Origin: an uncultured Elusimicrobiales bacterium
GTDB lineage: Bacteria; Elusimicrobiota; Elusimicrobia; Elusimicrobiales; Elusimicrobiaceae
Assembly (NCBI GenBank): GCA_910576915.1
Contig: CAJTJT010000005.1
Location: 72,420 to 136,419, forward strand
Length of the DNA: 64,000 nt
Direction of reading: 5' to 3'
Made by a program: the position numbers and the translations under genes. The notes under the pieces were generated by a model. That model was not told where the DNA came from. It did not search any database and saw only the letters and a list, made by a program, of their open reading frames with translations. Shown here piece after piece: positions 1-7,556 of the stretch (positions within the stretch are counted from its first letter, which is position 1; each line of letters opens with the position of its first letter).

Positions 1-911
1 AAAAAATGTCGCTCGAGCTCGCCAAACAGGGTGTAACCGCGTTCTGCCCCACGCTGTATTGCGGCAAGCCGGAAGACATGGAACATTTACTGCGCACCCT
101 GGCGCCCGCCGCGGGGACGGAGCAGGGAGCCAAAATTTTGGGGTTTCACCTGGAGGGACCGTTTATCTCGCCCGCCAAACCCGGGGTGATGAAACCGCAG
201 GATATATCGCCCGCCGATTTGGACGTATTCAAACGGTTATATGAGGCGGCAGAGGGTAAAATCGCTTCCGTAACGCTCGCGCCGGAACTGCCCGGCATTT
301 TCCCCGTTATTGAGTTTTGTTTGGAGCGCGGCATTCTGCCCCAGGCCGGGCACACCAACGCCACCTACGACGAATTTCTGGCCGGGGCCGCGCGCGGCGT
401 AACGCACGCCACGCACCTGTTCAACGCCATGAGCCCGTTCACCCAACGCGCCCCCGGGGCCGCCGGAGCCGTCCTGATGCACCCGGATATTTCGTGCGAA
501 ATCATCGCCGACGGGGTACACGTTCATCCCGATGTAGTATCCTTTTTAAAGCGCGTAAAACCCGCGGAAAACATCGTGATGGTGACGGACGCGTTAAAAC
601 CCACGGGGCAAACGAAAGGGCCTTTTATCGCCAACGGAGAAGAGGTGATTTTCGACGGCGGCGTGTGGAAACGCAAAGCGGACGGCGTAATCGCCGGCTC
701 TGCGCTGACGATGGCGCGCGGGATTCAAAATTTAGTGGATTTTGGGTATTCTCTGCCCGAAGCCGCGGCCTGTGCGTCCGCCAATCCGGCGCGCTTGATG
801 AAACTGCACAAAACAGGCAAATTGACGGAAGGGTTTGCGGCTGATATCACACTTTTAGACGACAGCTTTATGCCCGTTAAAACGTTTATCAACGGAAAAG
901 AAATTTTATAA
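1..911 (+). CDS. nagA: N-acetylglucosamine-6-phosphate deacetylase, 5' truncated by window edge
   Basis: Cytosolic amidohydrolase that removes the acetyl group from GlcNAc-6-phosphate, feeding amino sugars into glycolysis. Visible motifs are GFHLEGPFISP (metal/catalytic Glu), AGHTNA, THLFNAM (metal-binding His) and VTDAL (catalytic Asp), in the order expected of NagA. About 301 residues are present against roughly 380 in the family. The missing part is the N-terminal strand and the HxH metal site. The reading frame is open to base 3, so the ATG at 6 is probably internal. The C-terminus is complete. The gene is convergent with pilin 1, and the two 3' ends overlap by 6 bp. Confidence 0.93.
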   Translation, partial: KMSLELAKQGVTAFCPTLYCGKPEDMEHLLRTLAPAAGTEQGAKILGFHLEGPFISPAKPGVMKPQDISPADLDVFKRLYEAAEGKIASVTLAPELPGIFPVIEFCLERGILPQAGHTNATYDEFLAGAARGVTHATHLFNAMSPFTQRAPGAAGAVLMHPDISCEIIADGVHVHPDVVSFLKRVKPAENIVMVTDALKPTGQTKGPFIANGEEVIFDGGVWKRKADGVIAGSALTMARGIQNLVDFGYSLPEAAACASANPARLMKLHKTGKLTEGFAADITLLDDSFMPVKTFINGKEIL

Positions 912-1502
912 CTGGGTTTCCAACATCAGCCCGTTTTGGTTGCCGCTGATTTTTTTGCATAAATCAGACGCTTCAGCCGAAGCATTAAAGCCTTTCCAAT
1001 CGCCAAACCCATAATTAGGCGTATAATTTCCCGTACACCAAAGCCGCAGATTTCCGTTGATATCAAGCGTCATGTAAATGGCGTAAAAACGGGGAGCAAT
1101 ACTGTATTTTCCGTCAACTTTTAATAAGTATGCTTTTCCGAACAACCCCTCACTGGGCCTTGTTCCGCCTTCTAAAAAAAATTGAAAATACTGGCTTTGC
1201 CAGTTATTCACCCCATACCCGAAGTTTCCGCCGTGTTTTAAGGATATATCCAACCCGTCCACACTGCGGGTATAAGTATCGTTAGCCAGGCGGTAAGCCC
1301 GCTGTGCCACGGCCACTTGCCGAAACATAGCAACGGCTTCCGCCGCACGGGATTTTTCCACCGCCGCCGTATATTGCGGCAGCGCAACCGCCGACAATAT
1401 GCCGATAATTAATACGACAACCAAGAGCTCGATTAAAGTAAAACCTATTTTACTGGACCCTGAAACAAGTTCAGGGTGACAACTAGAAGTAAACCCTTTC
1501 AT
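906..1502 (-). CDS. Type IV pilin-like prepilin (pilin 1)
   Basis: Prepilin of 198 aa with the class III signal [25 protein letters not shown]: cleavage before Phe, Glu at mature +5, then a hydrophobic helix. It should be cut and N-methylated by a PilD-type peptidase and assembled in a pilus or type II secretion pseudopilus. The C-terminal domain has two Cys that could form a disulphide. The start at 1502 is chosen because GGAGA lies 8 nt upstream; the longer frame from 1529 has no ribosome site. The 20-residue leader contains HPELVSGSS, which is translated repeat sequence rather than ordinary leader. The gene is monocistronic from the T12 promoter at 1651-1678. Confidence 0.88.
   Translation of the reverse strand: MKGFTSSCHPELVSGSSKIGFTLIELLVVVLIIGILSAVALPQYTAAVEKSRAAEAVAMFRQVAVAQRAYRLANDTYTRSVDGLDISLKHGGNFGYGVNNWQSQYFQFFLEGGTRPSEGLFGKAYLLKVDGKYSIAPRFYAIYMTLDINGNLRLWCTGNYTPNYGFGDWKGFNASAEASDLCKKISGNQNGLMLETQL
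1449..1487. repeat. Short palindromic repeat inside the pilin 1 leader
   Basis: The arms CCCTGAA...TTCAGGG form a small palindrome that lies within the coding sequence of the pilin 1 leader peptide. The same unit, with GCTGAA...TTCAGC arms, recurs near 52866-52886 and 63647-63675, each time close to a pilin start. Confidence 0.6.
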
Positions 1503-1556
1503 ATTCGTTTTCTCCATTAAAAAAGTCATCCTGAGTCTGGCAGCCCGCAGGGGTCG

Positions 1557-1588
1557 GGAATCTTGTTGTTACGTAACGACGAGATTCC
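1557..1588. repeat. 32-nt near-perfect palindrome in pilin 1 5' UTR
   Basis: GGAATCT...AGATTCC arms enclose a core centred on GTTACGTAAC. On the minus strand it sits between the pilin 1 promoter and its start codon, so it would fold as a stable hairpin in the untranslated leader. Confidence 0.65.
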
Positions 1589-1650
1589 GTACTAAAACAC
1601 TACGGAATAACACAATGCAGAGACAAAGCCGCCAAACCTAAAGTTTCCTC

Positions 1651-1678
1651 ATGTTATCAAAAAAAAAAAACGATGCAA
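1651..1678 (-). promoter_or_regulatory. T12-spacer promoter of pilin 1
   Basis: Minus-strand reading: -35 TTGCAT, then CG, twelve T, GA, then -10 TAACAT, giving a 16-nt spacer. The same layout occurs at all six pilin genes in the window. The predicted start of transcription is near 1644, about 140 nt upstream of the start codon. Confidence 0.72.
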
Positions 1679-1730
1679 GCCCTATATAGATTCCTTCTTT
1701 TTCTTTCGAAAAGAAGCAAAAGTTTACCTT

Positions 1731-1882
1731 ACTTTTTGTATCGACAAAAAGTAAGCAAAAAACTCGCAGGCCACACCCATAAAATCCAGTTCCGTACGGC
1801 GCATTTTACAACTCGCCTACGGCTCAAACAAGTAAAATGCTTCTCCCGTACGGAACGGATTTTATAGACGGGTCAAGGCCTG
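1731..1882. repeat. Fold-back repeat element, copy 1
   Basis: It begins with the hairpin ACTTTTTGT...ACAAAAAGT and the conserved AAAAAACTCG. A long foldback follows: CAGGCC (1767-1772) with GGCCTG (1877-1882), ATAAAATCC with GGATTTTAT, CCGTACGG with CCGTACGG, and inner GCATTTTAC with GTAAAATGC. The loop holds AACTCGC and CTCAAACAA. The related copies are at 47686, 53197 and 62768. A 64-codon open frame across it is an artefact of the repeat. Confidence 0.75.
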
Positions 1883-1907
1883 CCAAACAATAAAAGCAAA
1901 TAAACAG

Positions 1908-1937
1908 ACTGGATTCCGGGACCACACCCGGAATGAC
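1908..1937. repeat. Dispersed palindromic repeat (ATTCCGGG type)
   Basis: ATTCCGGG...CCCGGAAT palindrome followed by GACGG. It belongs to the same family as the units near 45920, 47520, 47590, 52800, 52915, 53005 and 63570. Confidence 0.65.
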
Positions 1938-1988
1938 GGCCAAAACAAACGCCGTACAAATTAGAATAAAATTGTAGACGATTGCCTG

Positions 1989-2092
1989 ATTTGCTAAATT
2001 CGCTTTAGATTGTGCGGGCTAGTCAGCCGCATAGGCGTGGCTGTAGCCACGTCAAGGCCGAGGGACGCACAAGATAACAGAATTTAGCAAAT
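1989..2092. repeat. 104-bp structured element with 13-bp perfect terminal inverted repeats
   Basis: The ends ATTTGCTAAATTC and GAATTTAGCAAAT are exact reverse complements. Inside, GTGCG...CGCAC closes over two hairpins, GGCT-AGTC-AGCC and CGTGGC-TGTA-GCCACG. This could be a small non-coding RNA, a REP/BIME-like unit or a MITE-like remnant. No other full copy is seen in the window. Confidence 0.55.
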
Positions 2093-2110
2093 TGTTGGCC
2101 CTTAAAAGTA

Positions 2111-2143
2111 AAGCGGAGCAGAAAAATACTTTCTGCTCCGCTT
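2111..2143 (-). terminator. Terminator downstream of rex
   Basis: A 14-bp perfect stem, AAGCGGAGCAGAAA with its complement, around a 5-nt loop, placed just after the rex stop codon. The T-rich tract after it on the minus strand is short. Confidence 0.7.
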
Positions 2144-2173
2144 ACGCAAATCTCAAGTTAACATCAGCCGTTA

Positions 2174-2812
2174 TTATTTACTTTTCAGCTTGGCACATAA
2201 CTCCGCCAACCCCGACGATATATCCTCTTTCTGCACAATCACTCCCTCCGGCACTTCCAAATTGACGGGAGCAAAGTTCCATATCGCTTTCACGCCCGCA
2301 CTTACCAGCGTATCCGTCACGCCCTGCGCGGCCGCGGCGGGCAGCGTCAGCACCGCTATTTTTAGATTTTGTTTCTCCACCACCGACGCCAGCTGAGCCG
2401 TATGATACACTGGCACGCCGTGCACGGTGCTGGCGACTTTTTCCGGGTGTGTATCAAATGCGGCCACAATTTCAAGACCGTGGTTTTTAAACCCGTCAAA
2501 ACCGAGGAGCGCCGCACCCAAATGCCCGACACCTACCAAAAACGCTTTATTTAAATTGTTCCAGCCCAAAAATTTTTCGATGACTTCAATCGTCCCCGCC
2601 ACCTTAAATCCCGCGCGCAGCTTGCTGGGAGCGCCGACGGCCTGCAAATCCTTTTTAACAACAATAGGCAAAAGATGCGTCTCTTCCGCCAGGAAAGTGG
2701 AAGAAACGAGCTCCCGCCCGTATCCGTGCAAATTATAAAAAATACGCAAATACTGCGGCAGGCGGCGAATCGTCTGCACGCTGATTTCTTTCCGACGGTG
2801 AAACAATCCCAC
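2174..2812 (-). CDS. rex: Redox-sensing transcriptional repressor Rex
   Basis: Dimeric repressor that senses the NADH/NAD+ ratio and releases fermentation genes when NADH rises. 212 aa, normal for the family. It has an N-terminal winged helix (TIRRLPQYLRIFYNL, then SSTFLAEE and KKDLQAVGA, about residues 14-60) and a Rossmann domain with VGVGHLGAALLGF (93-105). The C-terminal NFAP and VP signature of Rex is present. The start is a GTG at 2812, preceded by GGAGG at 6 nt. It is divergent from adhE, its likely main target. Both promoters carry the same GATAT-N4-ATATC palindrome next to the -10 box, which supports autoregulation as well as adhE control. Confidence 0.95.
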   Translation of the reverse strand: MGLFHRRKEISVQTIRRLPQYLRIFYNLHGYGRELVSSTFLAEETHLLPIVVKKDLQAVGAPSKLRAGFKVAGTIEVIEKFLGWNNLNKAFLVGVGHLGAALLGFDGFKNHGLEIVAAFDTHPEKVASTVHGVPVYHTAQLASVVEKQNLKIAVLTLPAAAAQGVTDTLVSAGVKAIWNFAPVNLEVPEGVIVQKEDISSGLAELCAKLKSK

Positions 2813-2840
2813 GATACTCCTCCCGGAAACGCCTTTTTGT

Positions 2841-2885
2841 GGATATTACGATATCCATGGTATCTTTTTACTGCGCGCCTGTCAA
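2841..2885 (-). promoter_or_regulatory. rex promoter with Rex-type operator
   Basis: Minus strand: -35 TTGACA (2880-2885), 17-nt spacer, -10 TACCAT (2857-2862), followed immediately by GGATAT-TACG-ATATCC (2841-2856). The operator lies over the expected transcription start, which suits a repressor. Confidence 0.72.
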
Positions 2886-2916
2886 GCCCCGGTAAAAACT
2901 CCGATTAGAGGAGGTG

Positions 2917-2966
2917 TTGACATTAAACGGGGCAAAAGATAAAATATAGATATCAAAATATCTATA
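2917..2966 (+). promoter_or_regulatory. adhE promoter with Rex-type operator
   Basis: -35 TTGACA (2917-2922), exact 17-nt spacer, -10 TAAAAT (2940-2945), then the perfect inverted repeat TATAGATAT-CAAA-ATATCTATA (2945-2966), which contains GATAT-N4-ATATC. The geometry matches the rex promoter. Confidence 0.78.
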
Positions 2967-3001
2967 ATCAGTTATTTTGCATACTCAAAGGAGAATTAAT
3001 T

Positions 3002-5647
3002 ATGGCGGAAAAGAAAACTGCCGCTGCGTGCGAAGCCACGAAAGAAGAATTGTCCATGCTGGACAAGATCGTCGACAAAGTGAAAGCCGCGCAGCGCATT
3101 TATGCAACGTTTACGCAAGAACAAGTGGATAAAATTTTCCGCGCCGCGGCCATCGCCGCTGCGCAAAACCGCATCCCGCTGGCCAAAATGGCCGTGGAAG
3201 AAAGCGGCATGGGGGTAATGGAAGATAAAGTAATTAAAAACCAATTCGCTTCCGAATACATTTACAACCAATATAAAGACACCAAAACCTGCGGCGTATT
3301 GTCCGACGACGACGCTTTCGGCTATCGTCAGGTGGCCGAGCCCATCGGCGTCATCGCGGGCGTGGTACCCACCACCAACCCCACCTCTACGGCTATTTTC
3401 AAAAGCCTTTTGGCCTTGAAAACCCGCAACGGGATTGTGTTTTCCCCCCACCCGCGCGCTAAAAAATGCACCATTGAAGCCGCGAAAATCGTTCTGAACG
3501 CGGCCGTGGAAGCCGGCGCGCCGGAAGGCATCATCGGTTGGATTGAAAACCCCACCATGCCGCTTTCCAACGCGTTAATGCACCACCCGCACATCAACCT
3601 TATTTTGGCTACCGGCGGCCCCGGCATGGTAAAAGCCGCTTACTCCTCCGGCAAACCGGCCATCGGCGTAGGCGCGGGTAACACCCCGGCAGTCATCGAC
3701 GCCACCGCCAACATCAAAATGGCCGTCAGCTCCATCATCATGAGCAAAACGTTTGATAACGGCATGATCTGCGCCAGCGAACAGTCCGTCGTCGCGGAAG
3801 ACGCGGTGTATGAAGACGTTAAAAAAGAATTCATCGCCCGCGGCTGCGCGTTTGTCACCGGCAAAGACCGCAAAAAACTAGCCGAAACCATTGTGGTAAA
3901 CGGAAAACTCAATTCCGCTATCGTCGGTCAGAGCGCGGAAAAAATCGCGGAAATGGCCGGCATTAAAGTGCCCGCCCACACCAAAATTTTAATCGCCGAA
4001 GCCAGCGAAGTGAGCGACGCCGAACCCTTTGCCCGCGAAAAACTCTCCCCCGTGCTGGGTTTCTACCGCGCCAAAGATTTCAACCACGCCGTAGACCTCG
4101 CGCGCGACCTTATTTTGTACGGCGGCGCCGGCCATACCTCCGTTCTGTATACGGACGAATCCAACGAAGAACATATTGATATGTTCAAAGATATGCCCAC
4201 CGCCCGCACGCTGATTAACATCCCCTCTTCCCAGGGCGCCATCGGCGACGTGTACAACTTCAAACTCGCGCCGTCTTTGACTTTGGGCTGCGGCTCTTGG
4301 GGCGGCAACTCGGTCAGCGAAAACATCGGGGTTAAACATCTTATGAACGTGAAATCCGTCGCGGAACGCCGCGAAAACATGTACTGGTACAAAGTACCGT
4401 CCAAAATCTACTTTAAACGCGGCGCGCTTTCGCAGGCACTCGCCGAACTGAAAGGCAAACAACGCGCGTACATTATTACGGACAAAACGATGGAACAGCT
4501 GGGCCACGTCCGCACCGTGTGCGACGTATTGGAAAGCCTGGATATTAAATTCCGCGTGTTCTCCAACGTCATCCCGGACCCGAACATCTCCAACGTGCAG
4601 GAAGCGCTCAACATCGCCAACTTCTGGCAGCCCGATATCATCATCGGCCTCGGCGGCGGTTCCGCCATGGACGAAGCCAAAATGGTGTGGCTGATGTACG
4701 AAAACCCCGACACCAGCTTTGAAGATATCGCCATGCGCTTTATGGATATCCGCAAACGCATTTACGCGGCTCCGCCCTTGGGCAAAAAAGCGACTATGGT
4801 GGCTATCCCCACCACGTCCGGCACCGGCTCCGAAGTGACGCCGTTTACCATTATCACCGACGAAAAAACCGGCACCAAATACGCCATTACGGATTACGCT
4901 TTGACCCCCGATATGGCTATTATCGACCCGGAATTTGTGCTCGGTATGCCCAAAACGCTGACCGCCTGGTCCGGCCTCGACGTGCTGACCCACGCCATTG
5001 AAGCGTACACCTCCGTATTCTCCACCAACTTTACGGAAGGCCAAGCGCTGGAAGCCATGCGCCTCGTGTTCAAATATCTGGAAAGCTCCTACACCAACGG
5101 CGCCAAGGATATCAACGCCCGCGAAAAAATGCACTACGCGGCCACCATCGCCGGTATGGCGTTTGCCAACGCGTTCCTGGGTCTGTGCCACTCCATGGCG
5201 CACAAACTGGGCGCGATGTATCACGTACCGCACGGCCTCGCCAACGCGCTCTTGTTGTCCTACGTCATTGAATTCAACGCTACGGATAAACCTACCAAAC
5301 AGGGTCTGTTCCCGCAGTACAAATATCCGTTCGTGAAAGGACGCTACGCCAAAATCGTGGACTTCCTCTTGCCGCACAACAACATGGGCGACGACAAAGA
5401 CGCCAAAGTACAGAAACTCATCGAAATGGTGGAAGAGTTAAAACACAAACTCAACATCCCCAAATCCTTGAAAGAATACGGCATTCAGGAAAAAGAGTTC
5501 TTGGACAACCTGGACCAACTTTCCGAACTTGCCTTCGACGACCAGTGCACCGGCGGCAACGCCCGCTATCCGCTGATCAGCGAAATCAAAGAGCTGTATT
5601 TGAAAGCGTACTACGGCGAACCCGTAAAACACGTAAAAGGAAAATAA
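3002..5647 (+). CDS. adhE: Bifunctional acetaldehyde-CoA/alcohol dehydrogenase
   Basis: Converts acetyl-CoA to ethanol through acetaldehyde, oxidising two NADH, and polymerises into spirosomes in known cases. 881 aa, full length. The N-terminal aldehyde dehydrogenase half has the catalytic Cys257 in GMICASEQS and an NAD site around GPGMVKAAYSSGKPAIGVGAGN. The C-terminal iron-dependent alcohol dehydrogenase half has GLGGGSAMDEAK and the metal-ligand segment CHSMAHKLGAMYHVPHG, with His730 and His744 the likely ligands. The ATG at 3002 follows AAAGGAGA at a normal spacing. It is monocistronic, with a Rex-type operator upstream and a strong terminator downstream. It is probably the main NADH sink of the cell. 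Confidence 0.97.
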   Translation: MAEKKTAAACEATKEELSMLDKIVDKVKAAQRIYATFTQEQVDKIFRAAAIAAAQNRIPLAKMAVEESGMGVMEDKVIKNQFASEYIYNQYKDTKTCGVLSDDDAFGYRQVAEPIGVIAGVVPTTNPTSTAIFKSLLALKTRNGIVFSPHPRAKKCTIEAAKIVLNAAVEAGAPEGIIGWIENPTMPLSNALMHHPHINLILATGGPGMVKAAYSSGKPAIGVGAGNTPAVIDATANIKMAVSSIIMSKTFDNGMICASEQSVVAEDAVYEDVKKEFIARGCAFVTGKDRKKLAETIVVNGKLNSAIVGQSAEKIAEMAGIKVPAHTKILIAEASEVSDAEPFAREKLSPVLGFYRAKDFNHAVDLARDLILYGGAGHTSVLYTDESNEEHIDMFKDMPTARTLINIPSSQGAIGDVYNFKLAPSLTLGCGSWGGNSVSENIGVKHLMNVKSVAERRENMYWYKVPSKIYFKRGALSQALAELKGKQRAYIITDKTMEQLGHVRTVCDVLESLDIKFRVFSNVIPDPNISNVQEALNIANFWQPDIIIGLGGGSAMDEAKMVWLMYENPDTSFEDIAMRFMDIRKRIYAAPPLGKKATMVAIPTTSGTGSEVTPFTIITDEKTGTKYAITDYALTPDMAIIDPEFVLGMPKTLTAWSGLDVLTHAIEAYTSVFSTNFTEGQALEAMRLVFKYLESSYTNGAKDINAREKMHYAATIAGMAFANAFLGLCHSMAHKLGAMYHVPHGLANALLLSYVIEFNATDKPTKQGLFPQYKYPFVKGRYAKIVDFLLPHNNMGDDKDAKVQKLIEMVEELKHKLNIPKSLKEYGIQEKEFLDNLDQLSELAFDDQCTGGNARYPLISEIKELYLKAYYGEPVKHVKGK

Positions 5648-5666
5648 GTTGTTTTAAGACAAAAAA

Positions 5667-5701
5667 ATCCCCGGAGCATTTAAACGCCCCGGGGATTTTT
5701 T
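5667..5701. terminator. Terminator between adhE and pilin 2
   Basis: The stem ATCCCCGG...CCGGGGAT is flanked by A and T runs on both sides, so it can act on both strands for these convergent genes. Confidence 0.82.
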
Positions 5702-5732
5702 ATGCAGGTAAAAAATATACAATATCCATTCA

Positions 5733-6251
5733 TCACGGCAAACGATAATACATATAGTAAGAACTCTTATCCGCATTATTGGCTCCGCCCACCTCTTCCA
5801 CCCCTCCCATCGCCAAACAAATGGTCTTGCCTAAGGATTTGCCCCCTTCGGCCGTGGAGCTGGCCAAACAAAAATTCCCGTTTTCACGAACAGCGTAGGC
5901 GGACTCCGTCCATTCCCCGGGCATCTTAAAAGAACAAGTTGTATTGAAATAAGTAAAATGGGTACGGCAATAAAATTTATCCGTCTGATAGGTAATACCG
6001 TTGTTGTCCCAAGTCCCCGCAACTCCGCCTTTGGGCAGCTCAATATCCAGCGCATCCCACTCCCGCGCATACTCGCCATTGGCCATATAATACACGCGCT
6101 GCGCCTGCGCAATGGCTTTTGCCAATATCATACCTTGCGTAAAACGCGCTTTTCCCACGGCTTTTTGATACTGCGGCAGAGCAACCGCCGCCAATATGCC
6201 GATAATAAGCACTACAACCAGCAATTCAATAAGTGTAAAACCCACCCTCAT
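5733..6251 (-). CDS. Type IV pilin-like prepilin (pilin 2)
   Basis: Prepilin of 172 aa with the very short leader MRVG before [33 protein letters not shown]. The start at 6251 has a strong AGGAGG 8 nt upstream; a longer frame runs back through the promoter and is not real. Three Cys in the C-terminal half could form a disulphide. This is the only pilin of the six with no palindromic repeat in its UTR or leader, so it shows the ancestral layout: promoter, about 22 nt of UTR, then the start. It is convergent with adhE. Confidence 0.88.
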   Translation of the reverse strand: MRVGFTLIELLVVVLIIGILAAVALPQYQKAVGKARFTQGMILAKAIAQAQRVYYMANGEYAREWDALDIELPKGGVAGTWDNNGITYQTDKFYCRTHFTYFNTTCSFKMPGEWTESAYAVRENGNFCLASSTAEGGKSLGKTICLAMGGVEEVGGANNADKSSYYMYYRLP

Positions 6252-6279
6252 CAGGATAACCTCCTTTCCGCTTTTTCCC

Positions 6280-6307
6280 AGTGTATCAAAAAAAAAAAAC
6301 GGGTCAA
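6280..6307 (-). promoter_or_regulatory. T12-spacer promoter of pilin 2
   Basis: Minus strand: TTGACC, CG, T12, GA, TACACT. Spacer 16 nt. The predicted start of transcription is near 6273, about 22 nt before the start codon. Confidence 0.75.
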
Positions 6308-6361
6308 GGCTTCTCCATAAGCACACAAAAATAGCGCCGCCGCACCCAAAAGCCAAAATGC

Positions 6362-6373
6362 TATAATACATAT
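6362..6373 (+). promoter_or_regulatory. -10 box giving a leaderless mRNA for the MerR gene
   Basis: A perfect TATAAT (6362-6367) ends 6 nt before the ATG at 6374, and no Shine-Dalgarno sequence exists. Transcription would start at or next to the start codon. Confidence 0.65.
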
Positions 6374-6715
6374 ATGGGACTCGAAGAAATTGAACAGCAG
6401 GAGTATTTCTCTATCGGCGACGTGAAACGCATTACCGGCGTGCCGGAGTATTCCGTGCGTTATTGGGAAGCCGAGTTTAATTTAATCCGCCCCATTCGCC
6501 TGGAAAGCGGCCACCGCCGCTACACCAAAGCGGATTTGTATACCATCTTAAAAATTAAAGATTTAATCTACAAACACAAGCTGACTTTGGAAGGCGCAAA
6601 AAAACAGTTGAACAAATACCAGTTCCCGTCGGAAAAAAACGAAAAACGCACGCATGCGGACATTAAATTTCTGACGGAAATAAAAGAAACACTGGAAGAT
6701 TTGTTAAAAGAATGA
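6374..6715 (+). CDS. MerR-family transcriptional regulator
   Basis: 113 aa. An N-terminal MerR winged helix is clear: [25 protein letters not shown] then [21 protein letters not shown] (about residues 11-65). A short C-terminal coiled helix for dimerisation follows. There is no ligand-binding domain or Cys cluster, so the effector cannot be read. Such short MerR-like proteins are common downstream of housekeeping genes in anaerobes. The mRNA is probably leaderless. The gene ends 38 bp before a tRNA pair. Confidence 0.82.
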   Translation: MGLEEIEQQEYFSIGDVKRITGVPEYSVRYWEAEFNLIRPIRLESGHRRYTKADLYTILKIKDLIYKHKLTLEGAKKQLNKYQFPSEKNEKRTHADIKFLTEIKETLEDLLKE

Positions 6716-6753
6716 TAAAATATATGTGTAGTCAGAAATTGACTGCACGATTT

Positions 6754-6828
6754 CGGGGAGTGGCTCAGAGGTAGAGCGCTCGCTTGGGGTGCGAGAGATC
6801 GCGGGTTCGATTCCCGCCTTCCCGACCA
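6754..6828 (+). tRNA. tRNA-Pro (anticodon GGG)
   Basis: Acceptor CGGGGAG pairs with CTTCCCG (one G-U), with an encoded CCA. The D arm is GGCTCAGAGGTAGAGC, the anticodon stem CTCGC/GCGAG with loop TTGGGGT, and the T arm GCGGGTTCGATTCCCGC. The loop reads GGG at 34-36. The last bases lie within the left copy of an 18-bp direct repeat that brackets the island. Confidence 0.95.
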
Positions 6829-6838
6829 TTTAAAACAA
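6821..6838 (+). repeat. Candidate left attachment repeat (attL)
   Basis: CCCGACCATTTAAAACAA starts in the acceptor arm of tRNA-Pro(GGG) and is repeated exactly at 26948-26965, at the other edge of the AT-rich block. The 12-nt core CCCGACCATTTA also occurs at the end of the second tRNA (6914-6925). Confidence 0.5.
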
Positions 6839-6844
6839 TTAATA

Positions 6845-6920
6845 CGGGGCGTAGCGCAGATGGTAGCGCGCACGGTTCGGGACCGTGAGGTCGTGGGTTC
6901 GAATCCCGCCGCCCCGACCA
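6845..6920 (+). tRNA. tRNA-Pro (anticodon CGG)
   Basis: Acceptor CGGGGCG pairs perfectly with CGCCCCG, with an encoded CCA. The anticodon stem is CACGG/CCGTG with loop TTCGGGA, so the anticodon is CGG. It lies 16 nt after tRNA-Pro(GGG) and is probably co-transcribed with it. It falls inside the candidate island if the 18-bp repeats are the true ends. Confidence 0.95.
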
Positions 6921-6925
6921 TTTAG

Positions 6926-6954
6926 AAAGGCACTTCTTACGAAGTGTCTTTTTT
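6926..6954 (+). terminator. Terminator of the tRNA-Pro operon
   Basis: Stem GGCACTTC-TTAC-GAAGTGTC (one G-U pair) followed by six T, 6 nt after the second tRNA. Confidence 0.85.
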
Positions 6955-7036
6955 GTTGGTTTGTTTTCCCCTCCCTCGTCGGTGTTTAGGGGCTAGTTAT
7001 ATTCATACCGGTTTTAGAGAACTGTTTTTGGAGTGC

Positions 7037-7063
7037 AAAAAAGGCCCCGAACGGGCCTTTTTC
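7037..7063. terminator. Hairpin terminator
   Basis: AAAAGGCCC...GGGCCTTTTT with A and T tracts on both sides. It is downstream of the lipoprotein gene on the minus strand. Confidence 0.75.
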
Positions 7064-7096
7064 TCTAACGGGCAAAATGAGAGGATCCACGAAAAA

Positions 7097-7543
7097 CTAT
7101 TTTAGTTTATACTTTTTGCGTAAATTCGTACTAATGCTTTTAGCATCAAAAAATAAATCCTTAGTTAAAGAACATTGAATAAGAATACTAACTCTAGGTT
7201 TTGTTTCTGATACAAGATATGAATATGAAAATGAATAATTATTGTTATTCGTATTGGTGTTTGTAACTACACCAGTCTCTGTTTCAGAATTATTGGACGA
7301 GTTCACCACAGAAAAACTCTGATATCCATTTTCCAAACAGACCTCTGCTGCTCTTAACAAAGCAAAATCTTGAGCCCGTTTAATTTCTGTTTCTTCATTA
7401 GCATTAAAAGTAATATCATATACGCCAGTTTGTAACATAGTATCAAAATAGCCATTAGATGTTGGCTTTGATGCCGCCTTATATGGAGTTGCACAAGCAG
7501 CGCATAACAAAAAAATGATTAAAATAATAAATATTTTTTTCAT
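7097..7543 (-). CDS. Small lipoprotein of the CC0125/CC1285-like family
   Basis: 148 aa. Signal peptide with lipobox: KKIFIILIIFLLCAAC, lipidated at Cys. The mature part has YDITFNANEETEIKRAQDFALLRAAEVCLENGYQSFSVV, which resembles a small family of lipoproteins known by the CC0125/CC1285 name; function unknown. An Asn/Thr/Ser-rich stretch (SSNNSETETGVVTNTNTNNNN) interrupts the domain. The start at 7543 has AAGGAG at 6 nt. It lies just after the recombinase and is AT-rich, so it is probably island cargo. Confidence 0.68.
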   Translation of the reverse strand: MKKIFIILIIFLLCAACATPYKAASKPTSNGYFDTMLQTGVYDITFNANEETEIKRAQDFALLRAAEVCLENGYQSFSVVNSSNNSETETGVVTNTNTNNNNYSFSYSYLVSETKPRVSILIQCSLTKDLFFDAKSISTNLRKKYKLK

Positions 7544-7556
7544 ATTTTCTCCTTTT

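Noticed and set aside
1503..1529. Upstream start of pilin 1 at 1529
   Set aside because: It has no ribosome site, whereas the ATG at 1502 has GGAGA at the right distance.
1673..1867. 64-codon plus-strand open frame
   Set aside because: It lies wholly within fold-back repeat copy 1 and has no ribosome site; the sequence is explained by inverted repeats.
3989..5377. 462-codon open frame antisense to adhE
   Set aside because: Codon bias of the GC-rich sense strand creates long antisense frames; it has no start signal and a low-complexity, His/Phe/Gly-rich translation.
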